Assembly (NCBI GenBank): GCA_002347705.1
Contig: DDWY01000004.1
Location: 1-25,414, forward strand
Direction: 5' to 3'
DNA length: 25,414 nt
Origin: Anaerolineaceae bacterium UBA2274
GTDB lineage: Bacteria; Chloroflexota; Anaerolineae; Anaerolineales; Anaerolineaceae
The first letter of the stretch is position 1. Every line of letters starts with the position of its first letter. Positions 22,179 to 25,414 of the stretch are shown here, piece by piece. Both the position numbers and the translations under genes were made by a program. The notes beneath the pieces are model-generated. The model ran no database searches and had not been told where the DNA came from. It saw only the letters and a program-made list of their open reading frames with translations.

Positions 22179-23270
22179 TTATTGATCGTTGAAACAACTT
22201 ACAAACTTGGCAGACTTCTTCTCAGCTCCTCTTTTTCCTCTCCTTCCTATCTCCCGTGAAGATTCACGAGGGATTAAACGTGTGGGTAGAGTAACCGAGC
22301 GGAACTCGGGCATTTCTCCACGCATCAAACGAGTAAGCAAATTGTACGATTCAATGGCAATCTCTTGCCCCGATACAGTCACTGATGTGAGTGTCGGTGT
22401 GACAAAAGATGCCAGTGGAATGTCGTCAAAGCCAACAACTGAAACGTCCTCTGGGATCGATAATCCGGCTTCGCCCAGGGCTGAATAGGCGCCCAGAGCG
22501 ACGTTATCACTTGCTACAAAAACAGCTGTAAACTCCTGGGCTGATTCAATCAGGGATTTCATTTGTCGATAACCGCTTTGGATATCAAAATCCGCTTCGC
22601 GCACTAACTCAGGAATAAATTCAACACCAGCCTTTTGAAGCGCTGATTTGTAACCCTCCAGTCTTTGAGTGGCTGAGGTGTAAGGTAAAGCGGCGTTGGT
22701 GATACAGGCAATGGACCTATGCCCTAACTCGAGCAAATGGTTTACGGCGGTCTCAGCCGCTGTAATATTGTCCACATCGACCGAATGCAGAGAGGAACCG
22801 GGGATGTAGCCCATCACTACCACCGGGATATCCGCTTCTTCCAAGGCTCGCAGCCCTGGGTCATCCAGGCGAGGGGTCATAAGGATTATACCGTCGATGT
22901 GATGTGCCCGGGTAAGTTCAAGGTAGCTTTGCAATTGTTGACCCGGCTCAACCCATTCCAGCAATAAGCCCTGCGAATTTTCTTTAAGTGCATCTAAAAG
23001 CCCACTTAATATCTGGGGAAGAAAGGGATCAGAAGCAATATATTGCGGAGCACGGCTGATGATAAGACCGATATTTTTTGTTTGATTGGATGCGAGCGCT
23101 TTGGCGGACGCGTTCGGGTAGTAAGCCAGTTGCTGGGCAGCCAGACGGACTTTTTCTGCCGTTTCCGGGCGGATTGAGAAGCGATGGACGTCATTCAGGA
23201 CAAAAGAGACAGTAGTTCTTGATACTCCTGCCAGGTCTGCCACGTCCTGACTGGTAACTCTTCTACTCAT
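22179..23270 (-). CDS. LacI-family transcriptional regulator of the alpha-glucoside operon
   Basis: A 363-residue repressor-type protein. I start it at the ATG at 23270 (MSRRVTSQDVADLAGVSRTTVS) because AAGGAAA lies 5-6 bases upstream and the helix-turn-helix then sits at residues 5-26 as usual. The hinge region (YPNASAKALASNQT) is followed by a periplasmic-binding-protein-like sensor domain with typical VGFDDIPLASFVTPTLTSV near the end. The C-terminal tail is basic (RRGKRGAEKKSAKF). It is the first gene of the transport operon, and a TAACGCGCGTTA operator lies just downstream of the predicted start site, so it probably represses itself and aglEFG until a sugar binds. Confidence 0.92.
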   Translation of the reverse strand: MSRRVTSQDVADLAGVSRTTVSFVLNDVHRFSIRPETAEKVRLAAQQLAYYPNASAKALASNQTKNIGLIISRAPQYIASDPFLPQILSGLLDALKENSQGLLLEWVEPGQQLQSYLELTRAHHIDGIILMTPRLDDPGLRALEEADIPVVVMGYIPGSSLHSVDVDNITAAETAVNHLLELGHRSIACITNAALPYTSATQRLEGYKSALQKAGVEFIPELVREADFDIQSGYRQMKSLIESAQEFTAVFVASDNVALGAYSALGEAGLSIPEDVSVVGFDDIPLASFVTPTLTSVTVSGQEIAIESYNLLTRLMRGEMPEFRSVTLPTRLIPRESSREIGRRGKRGAEKKSAKFVSCFNDQ

Positions 23271-23289
23271 TAGTTTCCTTAGCAACTAT

Positions 23290-23301
23290 TAACGCGCGTT
23301 A
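23290..23301 (-). promoter_or_regulatory. LacI-type operator
   Basis: TAACGCGCGTTA is a perfect 12-bp palindrome with the central CG step typical of LacI-family operators. It lies about 9-20 bases downstream of the predicted transcription start and 20 bases upstream of the lacI ATG, a position that suits roadblock repression. Confidence 0.75.
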
Positions 23302-23316
23302 GTAATGATTAACAAT

Positions 23317-23345
23317 AGGATAACAAATTTAGACCCGAATGTCAA
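23317..23345 (-). promoter_or_regulatory. Promoter of the lacI-aglEFG operon
   Basis: On the minus strand, a perfect -35 TTGACA (23340-23345) and -10 TATCCT (23317-23322) are spaced by 17 bases. The predicted start is near 23310, just before the TAACGCGCGTTA operator. Confidence 0.8.
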
Positions 23346-23429
23346 TACCGAAATAATTTTCTACGCGAAACAGCTCCTGATCAATCCTTAGAAATTGCAC
23401 AAAAAAGGTCCTAAATCCGCATTTCCTTT

Positions 23430-23435
23430 TATAAT
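23430..23435 (+). promoter_or_regulatory. Possible -10 box of the MFS gene
   Basis: A perfect TATAAT within TTTTATAAT lies 15 bases ahead of the ATG. No good -35 sits at the usual distance (GGTCCT at 17 bases; TTGCAC is too far, 29 bases), so confidence is limited. Confidence 0.35.
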
Positions 23436-23450
23436 CTACCCACAACACCT

Positions 23451-24776
23451 ATGTCCAATCGCATCCGCTACCTTGTTTCGAATATATTCCGCATCCGCCC
23501 TGAGGATAATGTCCCTGCGTCCGTGGCGAAGAATTTCCGCCATAACGCCATCATCAACACCTTGGACGTTAGTTTTTTCTTCATGGCCGACAGCTTTTGG
23601 AATATCAACACCATTATGCCTGTCTTCGCTGCCACCCTCACCGACAACCCTTTTCTCATTGGTCTCATGCCCGCTATCGTCAACGCCGGCTGGTTTTTGC
23701 CTCAAATGTTTATCGCCTCCAGGGTCACGCACACCCGAAAGATTCTGCCTCTCTCGATCCGCCTGGGCGCTCTTGAAAGAACTCCCTATGTGCTTTTTCC
23801 GTTTCTCGCGCTTGCTATCCCTAATATCGGCAAATCTACTGCCCTCATCCTCCTCATCCTGCTCACGACCTGGCGTGGGATTGCCGGCGGTATGTCAGCC
23901 CTGCCCTGGCAGGAGGTTATGGCTCGCGTTATTCCCATCAGCCATCGTGGGCGCTTTTTTGGTTTTTCGCGTGTCTTTGGTCAGGGAGCTGGCATTCTCG
24001 GGTCTATCGTCAGCGGTATCATCCTCGCCAAGTTAAGTTATCCACATAACTACGCCCTGGGCTTTGGCATAGCAGTCATCATCCAATGGCTCTCATACGC
24101 CTGCTACATCCAGAATCGCGAACCTGAACTGGAGCAGGTGAACCCACCTGCCTCTAATACTGAACTCCCAAAACCTAAAAGGATATCGATCGACTTTAGT
24201 ATGTTTGGGCGAGTTCTAAAAAAAGATACCAATTTCCGTCTTTATCTGATCGCCCGCTCTATTTCTTTCATCGGCAATATGGCTACTGCCTTCATCGCGG
24301 TTTATGCCATCAAAACCTTCCACCTTCCAGATGAGCAGGCGGCTGTCTTCACAGGCGTCATTCTCGCCAGCGGTGTGCTGGGTTATGCTTTCTGGGGTGC
24401 TGTTGGCGACCGCATCGGTCCCAAAAAAATCATGGTTTTATCCTTTATCTGCTGGTTTTCCGCCCTTCTTGTTGCCATCGTCAGTAAAAACATCTGGCTT
24501 TATTACCTGGTCTTTGCTTTATTTGGTCTCTATCAATCCGGAGTTGGCGTTGGCGACAGTATGCTCATCATGGAACTGGGCGAAGAATCGCTCAGACCCA
24601 CCTACCTCGGCATGGGCCGCACCCTGACGGGTTCCTTCCTGCTGCTTGCTCCTGTCCTCGCGGGTTTGCTGGTAGGGCGATTCGATTACACTGTCATGTT
24701 TATCGTGTCAGCTTTCTTCATCGCCATCGCCACTTTACTGATGACCCGCGTTAGAGATGTTCCCCGGAGGAGATGA
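23451..24776 (+). CDS. Major facilitator superfamily transporter
   Basis: A 441-residue membrane protein with about 12 predicted helices in two halves. A soluble stretch between them spans roughly 222-260 (QNREPELEQV to RVLKKD). Signature-like pieces are GRFFGFSRVFGQGAGILGS in the first half and WGAVGDRIGPKKIMVLS in the second, the MFS loop motif D-R-x-G-x-K. The substrate is not evident; it is of the uncharacterised MFS type common in Chloroflexota. It diverges from lacI. There is no Shine-Dalgarno site before the ATG at 23451; TATAAT at 23430-23435 would start RNA only about 9 bases upstream, so the message may be nearly leaderless. Confidence 0.88.
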   Translation: MSNRIRYLVSNIFRIRPEDNVPASVAKNFRHNAIINTLDVSFFFMADSFWNINTIMPVFAATLTDNPFLIGLMPAIVNAGWFLPQMFIASRVTHTRKILPLSIRLGALERTPYVLFPFLALAIPNIGKSTALILLILLTTWRGIAGGMSALPWQEVMARVIPISHRGRFFGFSRVFGQGAGILGSIVSGIILAKLSYPHNYALGFGIAVIIQWLSYACYIQNREPELEQVNPPASNTELPKPKRISIDFSMFGRVLKKDTNFRLYLIARSISFIGNMATAFIAVYAIKTFHLPDEQAAVFTGVILASGVLGYAFWGAVGDRIGPKKIMVLSFICWFSALLVAIVSKNIWLYYLVFALFGLYQSGVGVGDSMLIMELGEESLRPTYLGMGRTLTGSFLLLAPVLAGLLVGRFDYTVMFIVSAFFIAIATLLMTRVRDVPRRR

Positions 24777-24796
24777 TCCGCGAGGCATTATCCGAC

Positions 24797-24824
24797 CAAA
24801 AAGACCCCGAATTGGGGCCTTATT
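24797..24824 (-). terminator. Terminator-like hairpin
   Basis: CCCC (24805-24808) and GGGG (24814-24817) with loop GAATT form a short G+C stem. On the minus strand it is followed by TCTTTTTGG, so it best serves transcripts coming from beyond the right edge. On the plus strand the tail is CCTTATT, a weak end for the MFS transcript. Confidence 0.5.
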
Positions 24825-24834
24825 ACAATTAGGC

Positions 24835-24888
24835 GTAGGGTGGTCATAGAACATTGGTCTACACTTATCTGAAAATAGCCAACCCACC
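24835..24888 (+). repeat. Dispersed repeat family A, copy 3
   Basis: Starts GTAGGGTGGTCATAG, which lacks the TTGGC part of the intact left end, and ends with the intact GCCAACCCACC. The middle (AACATTGGTCTA) matches copy 4 (AACATTAGTCTA), showing that copies 3 and 4 share a recent ancestor. Confidence 0.65.
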
Positions 24889-25025
24889 ACAAAAGGCAAA
24901 CCAATTCGTCACGCAATAAAGGCTTCCAATAACGCCCTGCGCGTGAAAGATAAAACCATCAACATGATGAACTCGCACTTGCCAACAAAAAAGACCCCGG
25001 TTCGGAGGACTTCATTAAATTAGGC

Positions 25026-25086
25026 GTAGGATTGGTTGGCGTCGAAGAACATTAGTCTAGACTCATATTCCAATAGTCACCCCACC
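25026..25086 (+). repeat. Dispersed repeat family A, copy 4
   Basis: Starts GTAGGATTGGTTGGCGTC and ends AGTCACCCCACC, a decayed form of the family's inverted ends. The upstream AATTAGGC and hairpin-like GACCCCGG are shared with copy 3. Confidence 0.6.
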
Positions 25087-25125
25087 GCAAGAAAAATGCC
25101 TAACCTGCATCTGGATCCAAGAATC

Positions 25126-25186
25126 GTAGGGTGGGTTGGCGTCATAGAGCATAGACCCAAACCTCTCTGATAATAGCCAACCCACC
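25126..25186 (+). repeat. Dispersed repeat family A, copy 5
   Basis: Both ends are intact: GTAGGGTGGGTTGGCGTC on the left and GCCAACCCACC on the right, total 61 bp like copy 1. The family B repeat follows 12 bp later. Confidence 0.75.
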
Positions 25187-25198
25187 AAAAATAGTAAT

Positions 25199-25229
25199 TG
25201 TCATTCTGAGCCTCTTTTGCGAAGAATCT
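25199..25229 (+). repeat. Dispersed repeat family B, copy 2 (31 bp)
   Basis: TGTCATTCTGAGCC...GAAGAATCT, an exact inverted match over 31 bases to 6913-6943, 18.3 kb away. Confidence 0.75.
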
Positions 25230-25359
25230 GATTATTAGTGATCAGAATATTCACCGCATTCAGGATAACAAGACCCACCCCCTTTATCCTCCTTCCTCGA
25301 CGAAGTGCCCATCAGGGTGGGGGATTAGGAAAAGCCCTGCCTTGGGGTCATTCGTTATC

Positions 25360-25403
25360 TGTCATTGCGACTGCTTGCGTACAGAGTAAGCACGAAGCAA
25401 TCT
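25360..25403 (+). repeat. Dispersed repeat family C, copy 3
   Basis: Begins TGTCATTGCGA and ends CGAAGCAATCT, continuing AAACTG as in copy 2 at 216-232. The variable middle differs from copy 1 (57-110). Confidence 0.6.
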
Positions 25404-25414
25404 AAACTGTTTGC

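Larger units (their letters stand above)
24777..25414. other. Repeat-dense intergenic tract
   Basis: I see no coding sequence in this 638-bp tract to the window edge. It contains two diverged tandem-like units, each made of a terminator-like hairpin plus a family A repeat (24797-24888 and 24986-25086), a third family A copy (25126-25186), one family B copy (25199-25229) and one family C copy (25360-25403). Between B and C lies a G/C-skewed stretch (CCCACCCCC at about 25273 and GGGTGGGGG at about 25314) that could pair in part. Confidence 0.65.

Noticed and set aside
24835..25186. Three regularly placed repeats suggestive of a CRISPR-like array
   Set aside because: Spacing is irregular, the repeats have inverted ends and variable interiors, they also occur singly elsewhere, and no cas gene is nearby.

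Overview
The window looks like chromosomal DNA from a heterotrophic member of the Chloroflexota, most likely class Anaerolineae. This is an inference from gene content (Nup/BMP and Agl-type ABC importers, an amylosucrase/fructokinase pair, a PIG-L deacetylase), the style of the lipoprotein signals (LAAC/LGAC) and many short dispersed intergenic repeats. No rRNA, tRNA, CRISPR array or transposase gene was seen.

Region 1 (1-6622): repeat-bearing intergenic DNA, then a minus-strand operon for a nucleoside-type ABC importer. Its order of transcription is BMP-family lipoprotein, double ATPase, permease, permease, and the last three genes are joined by 4-bp ATGA overlaps. A PIG-L-type deacetylase diverges from it on the plus strand.

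Region 2 (6623-10955): a repeat-rich spacer, then a minus-strand operon encoding an S-adenosylmethionine hydrolase (DUF62), a fused two-domain EcfA ATPase, an ECF S component and EcfT. This is a complete dedicated ECF importer led by a SAM-cleaving enzyme. Its promoter places the transcription start on the ATG, so the first gene may be leaderless.

Region 3 (11212-13323): an A+T-richer plus-strand island with a secreted V8-like serine protease, a two-repeat lipoprotein and a possible 55-aa secreted peptide. Identical 15-bp direct repeats flank it.

Region 4 (13488-23345): an alpha-glucoside/sucrose module, all on the minus strand. LacI regulator, AglE-like binding lipoprotein, AglF-like and AglG-like permeases and a trehalose-synthase-type GH13 enzyme come first; then a ROK fructokinase and amylosucrase, which share a 4-bp overlap. 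A strong promoter followed by a perfect LacI-type palindrome precedes lacI. The inferred pathway is import of sucrose or other alpha-glucosides, polymerisation of the glucosyl part by amylosucrase, phosphorylation of the released fructose, and maltose/trehalose interconversion. The importer ATPase (MsmX/AglK type) is not in the window.

Region 5 (23451-25414): an MFS transporter on the plus strand, then a 638-bp tract of terminator-like hairpins and three families of dispersed repeats, which also occur at 6754-6943 and 57-232.

A recurring architectural signal is a perfect 10-12 bp hairpin directly 3' of the substrate-binding gene of each of the three importers, without a U-tract. This suggests mRNA stabilisation or differential expression of the binding component rather than termination.
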